NCBI GenBank assembly: GCA_041672465.1
Contig: JBAYZO010000002.1
Coordinates: 1-64,000, forward strand
Source of the DNA: UBA1206 sp041672465
Lineage (GTDB): Bacteria; Bacillota; Clostridia; Oscillospirales; CAG-382
Direction of reading: 5' to 3'
DNA: 64,000 nucleotides
The position numbers were made by a program, and so were the translations under genes. Positions 17,193 through 25,799 of this stretch are shown one piece after another; the first letter of the stretch is position 1, and each line of letters starts with the position of its first letter. The notes under the pieces are model-generated. The model was not told the DNA's origin. It was given only the letters and a program-made list of their open reading frames with translations, and made no database searches.

Positions 17193-18050
17193 ATGACTAC
17201 ATTGTTTGACGAAAGCCTAAGCGTACGGTCTTCTTTCCGAACGGGCGGCTCCGCCGATATACTATTGATACCCGAGAGCGAAGAAGAGCTTGTCGCGGCG
17301 CTTGAAGAATATAAAAATAAACAAAGCGTCGTTGTGCTCGGCAATATCACCAACACGCTTATCACCGACCGCGGGGTGCGGGGGTGCGTTATTCTTACCG
17401 CCGGGCTAAAGGGAATAGCGCTCAGCGGAAACATTATAACCGCCCAGTCGGGGGTCGATATGTCGCGGCTTGCGGGATTCGCGCTTGAAAATTCCCTGAC
17501 AGGCGGTGAGTTTTTATACGGGATCCCCGGCACCGTGGGGGGCGGCGTGGTCATGAACGCGGGCGCCTACGGCGGGGAAATGAAAGATATTGTCGAGAGC
17601 GTAAAGCTTTATTCGCCGGAAAAAGGTATTTTCACCCTAAAGCGGGGGGAAATGGGGTTCGGCCACCGAAAAAGCGTGGTCAGCGACAGCAATCTTGTGG
17701 TTTTATCTTCTTCTTTTGTCCTTGAAAAGGGCGACAGGAAAGCAATCAAGGCGAAAATGGAAGAATATATGGCGACAAGGCGGGCAAAACAGCCCCTTGA
17801 ATACCCAAGCTGCGGTTCGGTTTTTAAGCGGCCGGCCGGGTTTTTCGCGGGGAAGTTGATTGAGGACTGCGGGCTTAAGGGGTTTTCCGTGGGCGGGGCG
17901 AAAGTGTCGGAAAAACACGCGGGGTTTATAATAAACGCCGCGTCGGCGACCTCGTCGGATATGCTGAAAATTATAAAACATATAAAAGAAACGGTTTTTG
18001 CCAAAACAGGTGTGGTTTTGGAAGAAGAAATAAAAATTATAGGAGAATAG
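17193..18050 (+). CDS. murB: UDP-N-acetylenolpyruvoylglucosamine reductase
   Basis: MurB uses NADPH and FAD to reduce UDP-GlcNAc-enolpyruvate to UDP-MurNAc in peptidoglycan synthesis. FAD-binding motifs 'FRTGGSADILLIPE' and 'YGIPGTVGGGVVMNAG' are present, as is the catalytic Ser region 'PSCGSVFKRP' and the distal 'GGAKVSEKHAGFIIN' loop with Glu. At 285 residues it is the short, type II form typical of Firmicutes. A GGGGG site lies 12 bases before the ATG. In many Firmicutes murB is followed by rapZ, yvcK and whiA; here only whiA follows. Confidence 0.95.
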   Translation: MTTLFDESLSVRSSFRTGGSADILLIPESEEELVAALEEYKNKQSVVVLGNITNTLITDRGVRGCVILTAGLKGIALSGNIITAQSGVDMSRLAGFALENSLTGGEFLYGIPGTVGGGVVMNAGAYGGEMKDIVESVKLYSPEKGIFTLKRGEMGFGHRKSVVSDSNLVVLSSSFVLEKGDRKAIKAKMEEYMATRRAKQPLEYPSCGSVFKRPAGFFAGKLIEDCGLKGFSVGGAKVSEKHAGFIINAASATSSDMLKIIKHIKETVFAKTGVVLEEEIKIIGE

Positions 18051-18057
18051 TTTTAAG

Positions 18058-18126
18058 AGCAACTTTTTATCTTTGCAGTCTGAACGACTGCAATTTCGGC
18101 AAGCCGAAACCATTAAAAAGATTGCT
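18058..18126 (+). ncRNA. Three-way-junction inverted-repeat element, candidate structured RNA
   Basis: The 69 bases between murB and whiA fold into an outer stem (AGCAA/TTGCT plus CTTTTTA/TAAAAAG, 12 pairs with one bulged A at 18121) enclosing two perfect adjacent hairpins. These are TTGCAGTC/GACTGCAA (18073-18093, loop TGAAC) and TTTCGGC/GCCGAAA (18094-18109, loop AA). No riboswitch class I know matches it and it lacks a U tract. It could be a cis-acting leader of whiA, a small RNA or a palindromic mobile repeat. The structure is seen directly; its role is inference. Confidence 0.4.
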
Positions 18127-18200
18127 GTTTCCTGAATTTATAAAGTTTATAAGTGAAAATTCAAATGAGTTTGCGTATTGCTTAAAAGGAATGTTCATAA

Positions 18201-18875
18201 ATGTCTTATTCGGCAAAGCTCAAACAAAGCCTTATGGCTATCCAAAACAAAAACCCCTGCTGCGAGCAGGCGTTTATGGCGGGGCTTAGGCTCGGCGCGC
18301 CGGAAAGCAAGTGCGAAAATGACTTCCGCTGCTTTTTAAGGGGGGTTTTTATAACCTCCGGGACAATATGTAACCCGGAAAAACAGTATTATGTGGCTTT
18401 TTCAGGCGCGGGCGCCGGCCTTGCCGAAAGCGCGCTTGCCAAGAGCAAAATCCCCTTTTTGCGGGGGACGAGAAAATCAAAACCAATTGTGTATATCCGG
18501 GATAGCGAGGCGATTGGCGACTTTTTGGCCGCAGTGGGGGCGGTGAGAGAAGCGCTCGGTCTTATGGAAATAAGCGTGCTAAAGTCAATGAAACGGGACG
18601 CGAACCGCAAAAACAACGCCGATTTCGCCAATCTTGACAAGTCCGCCACCGCCTCCGCTCAGTCAAGGGAGGCGATAAGGGAAATCATGCGCCATAAGGA
18701 TTTTACTAAACTCCCCGAGGAACTGCGGGAAACGGCGAGGCTTCGGCTTGAAAACCCGTCGCTCACCCTTGATGAATTAAGGGCTCTCCACCAAAAACCC
18801 ATTTCAAAATCGGGTCTTTACCACCGGCTTAAGAAAATCTCGGAGCTTTCGCTTAAATATGTTAACAACAAATAA
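18201..18875 (+). CDS. whiA: WhiA-family regulator, internally shortened
   Basis: WhiA is a DNA-binding protein with a LAGLIDADG homing-endonuclease-like N-domain and a C-terminal helix-turn-helix; in Gram-positives it affects division, sporulation or metabolism. The N-terminus ('MSYSAKLKQSL' to 'NPCCEQAFMAGLRLG') and C-terminal HTH ('LTLDELRALHQKPISKSGLYHRLKKISEL' region, residues about 193-220) are recognisable, and 'CFLRGVFITSGTI' marks the second LAGLIDADG-type repeat. At 224 residues it is about 80-90 shorter than usual: the segment holding the rest of the first repeat appears deleted between residues 34 and 40. An aaagga site precedes the ATG. Confidence 0.85.
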   Translation: MSYSAKLKQSLMAIQNKNPCCEQAFMAGLRLGAPESKCENDFRCFLRGVFITSGTICNPEKQYYVAFSGAGAGLAESALAKSKIPFLRGTRKSKPIVYIRDSEAIGDFLAAVGAVREALGLMEISVLKSMKRDANRKNNADFANLDKSATASAQSREAIREIMRHKDFTKLPEELRETARLRLENPSLTLDELRALHQKPISKSGLYHRLKKISELSLKYVNNK

Positions 18876-18898
18876 AATTTATAAAGGGGCTGCGTAAA

Positions 18899-21800
18899 AT
18901 AAACTTTGTCCACCTCCATTTACACACGGAATACTCACTGCTCGACGGCGAGTGCCGGGTGGCGGAGCTCCCCGGCAGGGTGGCGGCGCTGGGTCAGAAA
19001 GCCGTGGCGTGCACCGACCACGGCGCGCTTTACGGCGCCGTGGATTTTTATAAACACTGTGAAAAGCAGGGGATAAAGCCGATAATCGGCTGCGAAGTCT
19101 ATGTCGCGCCGCGGAGGGCGGAAGACAAAACCTTCCCCGCCGATATCAACCCCTATCACCTTGTGCTTTTGGTTCAGAACGAGGAGGGCTACCGCAACCT
19201 CGTTAAGCTTGTGTCGGATTCGTTTCTCGAGGGGTTTTACCGCAAACCCCGCACCGATATGGAAAAGCTTGCCCAAAGAGCGGGGGGGCTCTTCGCGCTC
19301 TCGGGGTGTATGTCGGGGGTGCTGTCAAAAAGAATAGAGTCGGGCGACACGGACGGCGCGAGAGAAACCGCGCTGAAGCTTAAAAAAGCCTTTGGGGATA
19401 GATTTTTTATTGAAATCCAGCGCAACGGCGCGGAGGGGCAAAACAAGGTAAACCATGTTTTAATAAAGCTTGCGCGGGAATGCGATATCCCGCTTGTCGC
19501 CACAAACGACGTTCATTATATTTCAAAAGAAGACGCCGAAACCCAAGAACTTCTCATGGCGATTTCCACGGGCGGGACATTGGGCGACAAAGAGTTCGCC
19601 CTCCCCTCAAACGAGTTTTACCTTAAATCAACCGAAGAAATGATCGAACTGTTTAAGGACATCCCCGACGCCGCCGAAAACACGGTTAAAATCGCCGATA
19701 TGTGCGGGTTTAAGTTTGATTTTTCGTCGTTCAGGCTCCCGCGGTTTGACCCCCCGAACGCTCTGCCGCCCGCGGGTTATTTAAGGGAGCTTTGCGAGGA
19801 GGGGCTTGGACGCAGGCTTGAAGCTTTCGGGAAATCAAAAGACAAAGAGGCGTATGTCAAGCGGCTTGAATACGAGCTGTCGGTGATACACCAAATGGGG
19901 TTTGACGACTATTTTCTTGTGGTGCATGACTTTGTCGCCTACGCAAAACGGCAGGGGATCCCCGTCGGCCCCGGCAGGGGTTCGGCGGTGGGAAGCCTTG
20001 CCGCTTATACGCTGGGGATTACAGATGTCGACCCCATTAAATATGACCTGCTGTTCGAGCGGTTTTTAAACCCCGAGCGCGCCTCCATGCCCGACATTGA
20101 CATTGATTTCTGCGACGAGAGGCGGGGGGAAGTCATTGAGTATGTGGCGGGGAGATACGGCGTAGACCATATGGCGCAGATTATAACTTTCGGCACCCTC
20201 CAGTGCCGCGGAGCGGTGAGAGACGTGGGGAGGGCGCTGGGCATGAGCTACGCCGACGTCGACATTGTAGCGAAAACAATTCCCCGAACCCTTGGGATAA
20301 CGCTTGACACGGCGCTTTCCCAAAGCCCGGAACTTAAAAATGCATATTCCTCCGACCCGAAGGTAAAAAGACTTCTCGATTTTGCCAAAAAGCTTGAGGG
20401 GCGCCCCCGCAACGCCTCTACGCACGCCACCGGAGTTGTGATAACGGACAAGCCAATAACAAATTATCTCCCCCTTTCGGTAAACGACAACGCCGTCGTC
20501 ACCCAGTTTGACATGAACGCCGTCGCCGAGCTCGGGCTGTTAAAAATTGACTTTCTCGGCCTCCGGTACCTTACTATTATCCGCGACGCCGAAAAATTGG
20601 TGAAGCTTATCGACGGCGATTTTGATATAACAACCGTATCCGAGGACGACATTGAAACTTACGAAATGTTGTCTTCCGGGAAGACGCTGGGGGTTTTTCA
20701 GCTTGAAAGCGAGGGCATGAGGTCACTCCTGTCAAAGCTCGCGCCGAAAAATTTCGAGGATATAATTACGGTGATATCCCTCTACCGCCCGGGACCCGCC
20801 CAGTTTATTGACGAATATTTAAAAAACCGCGCTTCTGCGGGGGAAATATCCTATTCCACCCCGCTCCTTAAAAAAATACTCGACCCCACCGCCGGATGTA
20901 TGCTTTACCAAGAGCAGGTCATGGAGGTTTTCAGAACGCTCGCGGGGTATTCATACGGCAGGGCGGACCTTATCCGCCGCGCCATGGCAAGAAAGAAGCA
21001 CGAGGATATACTAAGGGAAAAAGAGGGTTTTATCGCCGGCAGCGTTAAAAACGGGGTTAAAAAGAAAGCAGCCGAAGAAATTTTCGACTCTATGGCGGCG
21101 TTCGCGAGTTACGCTTTTAATAAAAGCCACGCGGCCGCCTACGCCGTGGTTTCCTACCGCACTGCGTATTTAAAATGCCATTATCCCATCGAGTATATGT
21201 GCGCGCTCCTTAACTCCGTAATCGGCGACAGCGCGAAAATAAACGAGTATATAGCCGAATGCGGGGAGCTTGGCATTAGGGTGCTCGGCCCCGACGTAAA
21301 CGAGAGCGGCAGGGCGTTCGCCATTTACGAGGAACATATTCGGTTCGGGCTTGCCGCCATAAAAAATGTGGGCTCAAACTTTGCGGGGCATGTCGAAGCC
21401 GAAAGGGAAAATGGGGGAAAATATAAATCTTTCGAGGACTTTATCTGCCGTGTTTTTACCGCCGCCAACACCAAAACGCTTGAATCGCTGGTGCTGGCGG
21501 GGGGGTGCGACTGTTTTGGCGTTTACAGAAGCAGGATGTTTTCCACCATAAGCAAGGCGCTGAACGCCGTCTCGGGGATGAGAGAAGAAATGAAGTTCGG
21601 GCAGATATCGCTGTTTGAGTCCGTTGAGGAAAATTACTCCCCTCTTAAGCTTGTCTACCCGAACATAAGCGAATACCCGGAAAAAGAAATCCTAAGCTTT
21701 GAAAAAGCGCTCACCGGGGTTTATTTTTCGGGGCATCCCCTTAATCATTACAAAAAATTTGCAAAAAGTACTAATTCGGTAACCATTAAAGACTTGTATT

Positions 21801-22360
21801 ACGACCTTAAAAACGATATAATACCGGAAAAGCAAGTCGTTAACTTAAACTGTCAGATAAAACAGCTTAGAAAAAAGGCAACCAAAGCGGGTAAGCTTAT
21901 GGCCTACCTCACGGCCGAAGACTTAACCGGCGAGGCCGACGTCATTGTCTTCCCCGCGCTGCTTGAAAAATACTCGTCTGTTCTCGCGGAGGGCGGGATT
22001 GTGCTTATTACCGGCGAGGCGGCGCTTGAGGAACCCTTCGGCGGAGAGGGCGAGGACGTGCTGAAGATTGTCTTAAGGGCGGTTTACCCCTCAAAGCCGG
22101 ACGGGGAGATGCCCCCCCAAAACGCCGATCTTTACCTTAAGCTCACCCCCGACAACAAAGACTTTCTCGGTGCGGCGCTCGCGAGGATAAAAGAAAACAA
22201 AGGGCGGGGAAAGCTTTATATTTATGACGAGACAAAAAAATCCCTTTCGGTTTCAAAGGATATTTTCTGTAACCCCGCGAAGCGTCTTGTGGACGAGCTT
22301 AAAGAAATTCTCGGCGGGGAAAACGTGGCAATAAAGACTAAGGACAAGGAGGATAAGTGA
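18899..22360 (+). CDS. dnaE: DNA polymerase III alpha subunit DnaE, apparent ATA start
   Basis: DnaE is a replicative C-family polymerase; low-G+C bacteria usually have it beside PolC, where it extends primers. The PHP domain starts 'NFVHLHLHTEYSLLDG', the palm carries the catalytic acidic triad in 'PDIDIDFCDERR', then come finger ('YQEQVMEVFRTLAG'), tandem HhH and a C-terminal OB-fold (about 985-1060). The usual start would place Met immediately before 'NFVHLH'. That codon is ATA at 18899, nine bases after an AAGGGG site. The first conventional start, GTG at 18959, would delete the first 20 residues including the PHP metal-binding HxH motif. Predicted length from ATA is 1153 residues. Confidence 0.93.
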   Translation: MNFVHLHLHTEYSLLDGECRVAELPGRVAALGQKAVACTDHGALYGAVDFYKHCEKQGIKPIIGCEVYVAPRRAEDKTFPADINPYHLVLLVQNEEGYRNLVKLVSDSFLEGFYRKPRTDMEKLAQRAGGLFALSGCMSGVLSKRIESGDTDGARETALKLKKAFGDRFFIEIQRNGAEGQNKVNHVLIKLARECDIPLVATNDVHYISKEDAETQELLMAISTGGTLGDKEFALPSNEFYLKSTEEMIELFKDIPDAAENTVKIADMCGFKFDFSSFRLPRFDPPNALPPAGYLRELCEEGLGRRLEAFGKSKDKEAYVKRLEYELSVIHQMGFDDYFLVVHDFVAYAKRQGIPVGPGRGSAVGSLAAYTLGITDVDPIKYDLLFERFLNPERASMPDIDIDFCDERRGEVIEYVAGRYGVDHMAQIITFGTLQCRGAVRDVGRALGMSYADVDIVAKTIPRTLGITLDTALSQSPELKNAYSSDPKVKRLLDFAKKLEGRPRNASTHATGVVITDKPITNYLPLSVNDNAVVTQFDMNAVAELGLLKIDFLGLRYLTIIRDAEKLVKLIDGDFDITTVSEDDIETYEMLSSGKTLGVFQLESEGMRSLLSKLAPKNFEDIITVISLYRPGPAQFIDEYLKNRASAGEISYSTPLLKKILDPTAGCMLYQEQVMEVFRTLAGYSYGRADLIRRAMARKKHEDILREKEGFIAGSVKNGVKKKAAEEIFDSMAAFASYAFNKSHAAAYAVVSYRTAYLKCHYPIEYMCALLNSVIGDSAKINEYIAECGELGIRVLGPDVNESGRAFAIYEEHIRFGLAAIKNVGSNFAGHVEAERENGGKYKSFEDFICRVFTAANTKTLESLVLAGGCDCFGVYRSRMFSTISKALNAVSGMREEMKFGQISLFESVEENYSPLKLVYPNISEYPEKEILSFEKALTGVYFSGHPLNHYKKFAKSTNSVTIKDLYYDLKNDIIPEKQVVNLNCQIKQLRKKATKAGKLMAYLTAEDLTGEADVIVFPALLEKYSSVLAEGGIVLITGEAALEEPFGGEGEDVLKIVLRAVYPSKPDGEMPPQNADLYLKLTPDNKDFLGAALARIKENKGRGKLYIYDETKKSLSVSKDIFCNPAKRLVDELKEILGGENVAIKTKDKEDK

Positions 22361-22361
22361 A

Positions 22362-23066
22362 ATGGCTATCTTACATAAGGCAAGAGGGTTTCTCGGGCGG
22401 TACGGACGCGCGGTGGCGTTTTTAAAAATTCTCGCGCCGCTGTTCGGAATATTGTTTTATGTGTTTTTGGTGATGTTCGCTCTGTTTGCCGTCGTCGGGC
22501 TGATTCTTGTGTTTGTAAGCACCGACGTCAGCAAAATGCTCCTCCCCCCGCATATGAAAGCCCTGCGCGACAGTTTTGGGGAGATTACTTCCTATTCGCT
22601 GAAGCTTGGGAACGGGCTTAAGATAGTTTCCCCGGCAAGTGATATCACCCTGTCGCACATTAAGCTTGTGGTTTACGCAAAGCTTTGTTCCTATGGCGTG
22701 ACGCTTGTTTTTTCGGCGATGGCGCTAAGGCTTACCTCAAAGCTGTTTACAAATGTCGTCAAGGGAAAAGTGCTGAGCGAGGAAAACGCGAAGCATATAA
22801 ACTATACCGGGGTTTTGGTCATGGTCGGCGGGGTGGTTTATTCGGTGGTCAATAATTTGTTTAACTACATTCAGGTAAAAAGATTCGCCGCCGATCTCAA
22901 AGTTAATTATTCATTTGATATAGAATGGTTCGGCATAATAATGGGAATGTTTATAATAGTTATAGGCACAATATACGGGTACGCGTGTTTTATTTCGTCC
23001 CAAAGCCATACCGCGATTACCCCGGGCGAGAGCAGTTTGGGAATTGAGGTCAAAAAGAACAAATGA
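22362..23066 (+). CDS. Membrane protein of unknown function
   Basis: I do not recognise this 234-residue protein. It has about four to five hydrophobic segments, roughly at residues 25-55 ('APLFGILFYVFLVMFALFAVV'-type), 100-118, 145-165 and 188-210, and a polar C-terminus. A strong ggagg site lies nine bases before the ATG, two bases after the dnaE stop, and its stop overlaps the PBP start (ATGA). It is therefore translated with dnaE and the penicillin-binding protein. An envelope role is only inferred from that context. Confidence 0.75.
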   Translation: MAILHKARGFLGRYGRAVAFLKILAPLFGILFYVFLVMFALFAVVGLILVFVSTDVSKMLLPPHMKALRDSFGEITSYSLKLGNGLKIVSPASDITLSHIKLVVYAKLCSYGVTLVFSAMALRLTSKLFTNVVKGKVLSEENAKHINYTGVLVMVGGVVYSVVNNLFNYIQVKRFAADLKVNYSFDIEWFGIIMGMFIIVIGTIYGYACFISSQSHTAITPGESSLGIEVKKNK

Positions 23067-25771
23067 TAAACCTTAAAAAGTCAAAAAGCCCCGGCTCGGT
23101 TCAAAAAGAAGACGGCGCCAACCCCGGCGAGGGGGTAAAAAGACGGGTTAAAAAGGCGGGAGTGGTGTCGCGGCTTATCGCCAAGTCCGCGATTTGGTAC
23201 CCCGTTAAAATAACCCTTCTCGTTTTATGGAAAGCCGTTACCTTTTGCCTTAATATTCTGTTTACGTTTTTGATCGTGGGGGTTATAACCGGCGTTGTGG
23301 TGAGCTGCGCCTTTTTGCTTTATATCCACTCAAACATAGACGCGACCTATGACGGGCTTACAAACCTTAAGTTCGACTCATCGCTCAACACCACAATGTA
23401 CTATACCGACGAGGCGGGGAACGAGATTTTGCTTGACGGCGACACGCTCCACGGCTCGGAAAACCGCCTGTGGGCGGACTATAAAGAAATACCCCAGCAC
23501 TTAATAGACGCCATTATATCAATTGAAGACAAGCGGTTTATCCTTCATAACGGAGTGGATATAAAACGGACGCTCGGCGCGGTGCTTAATTATTTTATCC
23601 CCGGCGGGGGGATGTACGGCGGGAGCACCATAACCCAGCAGCTTATTAAAAACGTGTCTCAGGACAACGAGACCACTATCCAGCGCAAGGTTCAGGAAAT
23701 TTTCAGGGCGCTTTACGTTGAGAAGCATTACTCAAAAGACGATATTTTAGAAATGTACCTAAACGTCATTTCGCTTTCTCAAAACACAAACGGGGTAAAG
23801 GCGGCGGCAAGGACATATTTCGGCAAAGAGCTCAAAGACCTCACCCTTGTGGAGTGCGCCGCGATTGCCGCCATACCCAAATACCCCACTTATTACGACC
23901 CTATAAGAAACCCCGACAACAACCTCCAACGCCGCAACCTTATTCTTACAAACATGTATGAAAACGGATATATATCCAAAGCCGAATACGATGCGTCCTA
24001 TAACGTGCCGCTTTACCTTGACACCGGCACGGGGGAGGACACGGGCGGGGAGGTGGTTCACTCTTACTATATCGACGCCGTTATTGACGACGTTACTTCT
24101 GCGCTTATGGAGCGGTATAACATTGACATAACCACGGCGAGCCGCAAGCTTTATTCGGGCGGGCTGCAAATCGTGGTGAATATGGACCCTGACATTCAAG
24201 CCGTTATGGAGGAGGTTTTCTGCGACGATAACTGCTTCCCCGTCACAACCGGCGTAAAACCTCAGGCGGCGATGGTGGTTATGGACCCCAAAAGCGGGGC
24301 TGTTTTAGGGATCGTGGGCGGCAGGGGGGAAAAAACCGTCAGCCGCGGGCTTAACCGCGCTACAATGTCAAGACGGCAGTGCGGCTCTTCAATAAAACCC
24401 CTCTCAGCCTACGCGTACGCGCTTGACAGGGGGTTAATCAGTTACGCCACGCCCATTCTTGACCTCCCCACCGAATATAACGAAGACGACAAAAGCTATT
24501 GGCCGGGGAACTCCCCGGCGGGTTATGACGGCATTATTTCGCTTGTGCTGGCTATCGAAAAATCAAAAAACACCGCCGCGGTCAGACTTGTAAACCAAAT
24601 CGGGGTGTATAACAGTTATAACTTTTTGGTGAACGATTTGGGGTTCACCACGCTCATAGAGCGAAAAGATTACGGCGGCGTGATTAAGAGCGATATCGCC
24701 GTATCCCCGCTCGCGCTGGGCTCGTTTACCGAGGGCGTGACCACGCTGGAAGTCACCCAAGGCTACACCATGCTCGCCAACGGCGGGGCGGTGGTCAAGG
24801 CACGGACTTTTTCGCTTGTTAGGGATTCCAACGGGGAAATAATAATTGACAACCGCGTGAGCGAACAAAAACAGGCGGTGTCCGAGCAAACCGCCTATAT
24901 TATGACAAAGCTGCTTCAAAGAGTTGTGTCCGCGGCCGACGGCACGGCTTACTATATGTTTAAAGGGTACAGCGATTCCCCGTCCTTTGCGCCGAAGATA
25001 GAAGTCGCGGGCAAAACGGGAACCACCAATGACGACAGGGACCGCTATTTTGTGGGTTACACCCCCGATTTCACCGCCTCGGTTTGGGTGGGGTACGACA
25101 ACAACAAATCGCTTTCCAAAATGACCTATAACCCCGCCACCCGTCTTTGGATCGAAGTTTTCAACAGGGTATATTCGAACCTTGACAAAAAAAGCCGGGT
25201 TTATAAAACCGCGTTTGACGAGCCCTACGGCATTATAAAAGCCCAGTACTGCGCCATAAGCGGCAAGCTCCCGACCGACGCCTGCAAGGTTGACCTTCAG
25301 CATGTTCTTGACAATAAATATCAAACAATTCTGACGGGGTATTTCACCTATGATTCAGTCCCCACCGGGTATTGCGAAAACCATATAATGTTTATGTGGG
25401 ACAAAAACAAAAGGGCGCTGTCGCTCGACGGCTGCGACTGCAACCCCGACTCGCTAATCGCTGTGTCACTTCGGCTTATCACCCCGCGGGAATTCAAGAC
25501 AAACCTTGTGGTGGCCGATTCCCAGTACACCTGCGTGGAGCCGGAGCTTTTGGGAGCCGGCTATGTCTACCCAACCGACAGAACCCGCCCGTACTTCTTT
25601 AACATTTACAAGAGCGGCACCTACCCGGGCAAATCTTCTATTTATCAGTCGTTTGAGCCGGTCAACAGAGTGTGTATAGAAGACTACCGCCCCGAGCTTT
25701 CCCGCGGGGAGGACGGCGGTGAGCATGACTTCCCCGAATTTGATGCCGGCGATATTTTAACCGGCCGCTGA
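23063..25771 (+). CDS. Class A penicillin-binding protein (PBP1-type)
   Basis: This 902-residue bifunctional enzyme polymerises and crosslinks peptidoglycan. A basic cytoplasmic tail (1-50) and membrane helix (about 68-93) precede the GT51 glycosyltransferase domain with 'SIEDKRFILHNGVD' (catalytic Glu) and 'YGGSTITQQL'. The transpeptidase domain has 'SSIKPL' (active-site Ser), 'SKNTA' (SxN) and 'AGKTGTTND' (KTG). A further C-terminal region (about 720-902) contains several cysteines ('YCAISG', 'DACKVD', 'DGCDCNPDS') unusual for an extracytoplasmic PBP tail. It starts inside the preceding stop codon. Confidence 0.94.
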   Translation: MINLKKSKSPGSVQKEDGANPGEGVKRRVKKAGVVSRLIAKSAIWYPVKITLLVLWKAVTFCLNILFTFLIVGVITGVVVSCAFLLYIHSNIDATYDGLTNLKFDSSLNTTMYYTDEAGNEILLDGDTLHGSENRLWADYKEIPQHLIDAIISIEDKRFILHNGVDIKRTLGAVLNYFIPGGGMYGGSTITQQLIKNVSQDNETTIQRKVQEIFRALYVEKHYSKDDILEMYLNVISLSQNTNGVKAAARTYFGKELKDLTLVECAAIAAIPKYPTYYDPIRNPDNNLQRRNLILTNMYENGYISKAEYDASYNVPLYLDTGTGEDTGGEVVHSYYIDAVIDDVTSALMERYNIDITTASRKLYSGGLQIVVNMDPDIQAVMEEVFCDDNCFPVTTGVKPQAAMVVMDPKSGAVLGIVGGRGEKTVSRGLNRATMSRRQCGSSIKPLSAYAYALDRGLISYATPILDLPTEYNEDDKSYWPGNSPAGYDGIISLVLAIEKSKNTAAVRLVNQIGVYNSYNFLVNDLGFTTLIERKDYGGVIKSDIAVSPLALGSFTEGVTTLEVTQGYTMLANGGAVVKARTFSLVRDSNGEIIIDNRVSEQKQAVSEQTAYIMTKLLQRVVSAADGTAYYMFKGYSDSPSFAPKIEVAGKTGTTNDDRDRYFVGYTPDFTASVWVGYDNNKSLSKMTYNPATRLWIEVFNRVYSNLDKKSRVYKTAFDEPYGIIKAQYCAISGKLPTDACKVDLQHVLDNKYQTILTGYFTYDSVPTGYCENHIMFMWDKNKRALSLDGCDCNPDSLIAVSLRLITPREFKTNLVVADSQYTCVEPELLGAGYVYPTDRTRPYFFNIYKSGTYPGKSSIYQSFEPVNRVCIEDYRPELSRGEDGGEHDFPEFDAGDILTGR

Positions 25772-25799
25772 AACAAAATATTTTCAATCTAAAAAATTG

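Noticed and set aside
24563..25324. 253-codon open frame on the minus strand inside the PBP gene
   Set aside because: It mirrors a strongly conserved coding region, has no ribosome-binding site and no recognisable motif; it is a by-product of codon bias.
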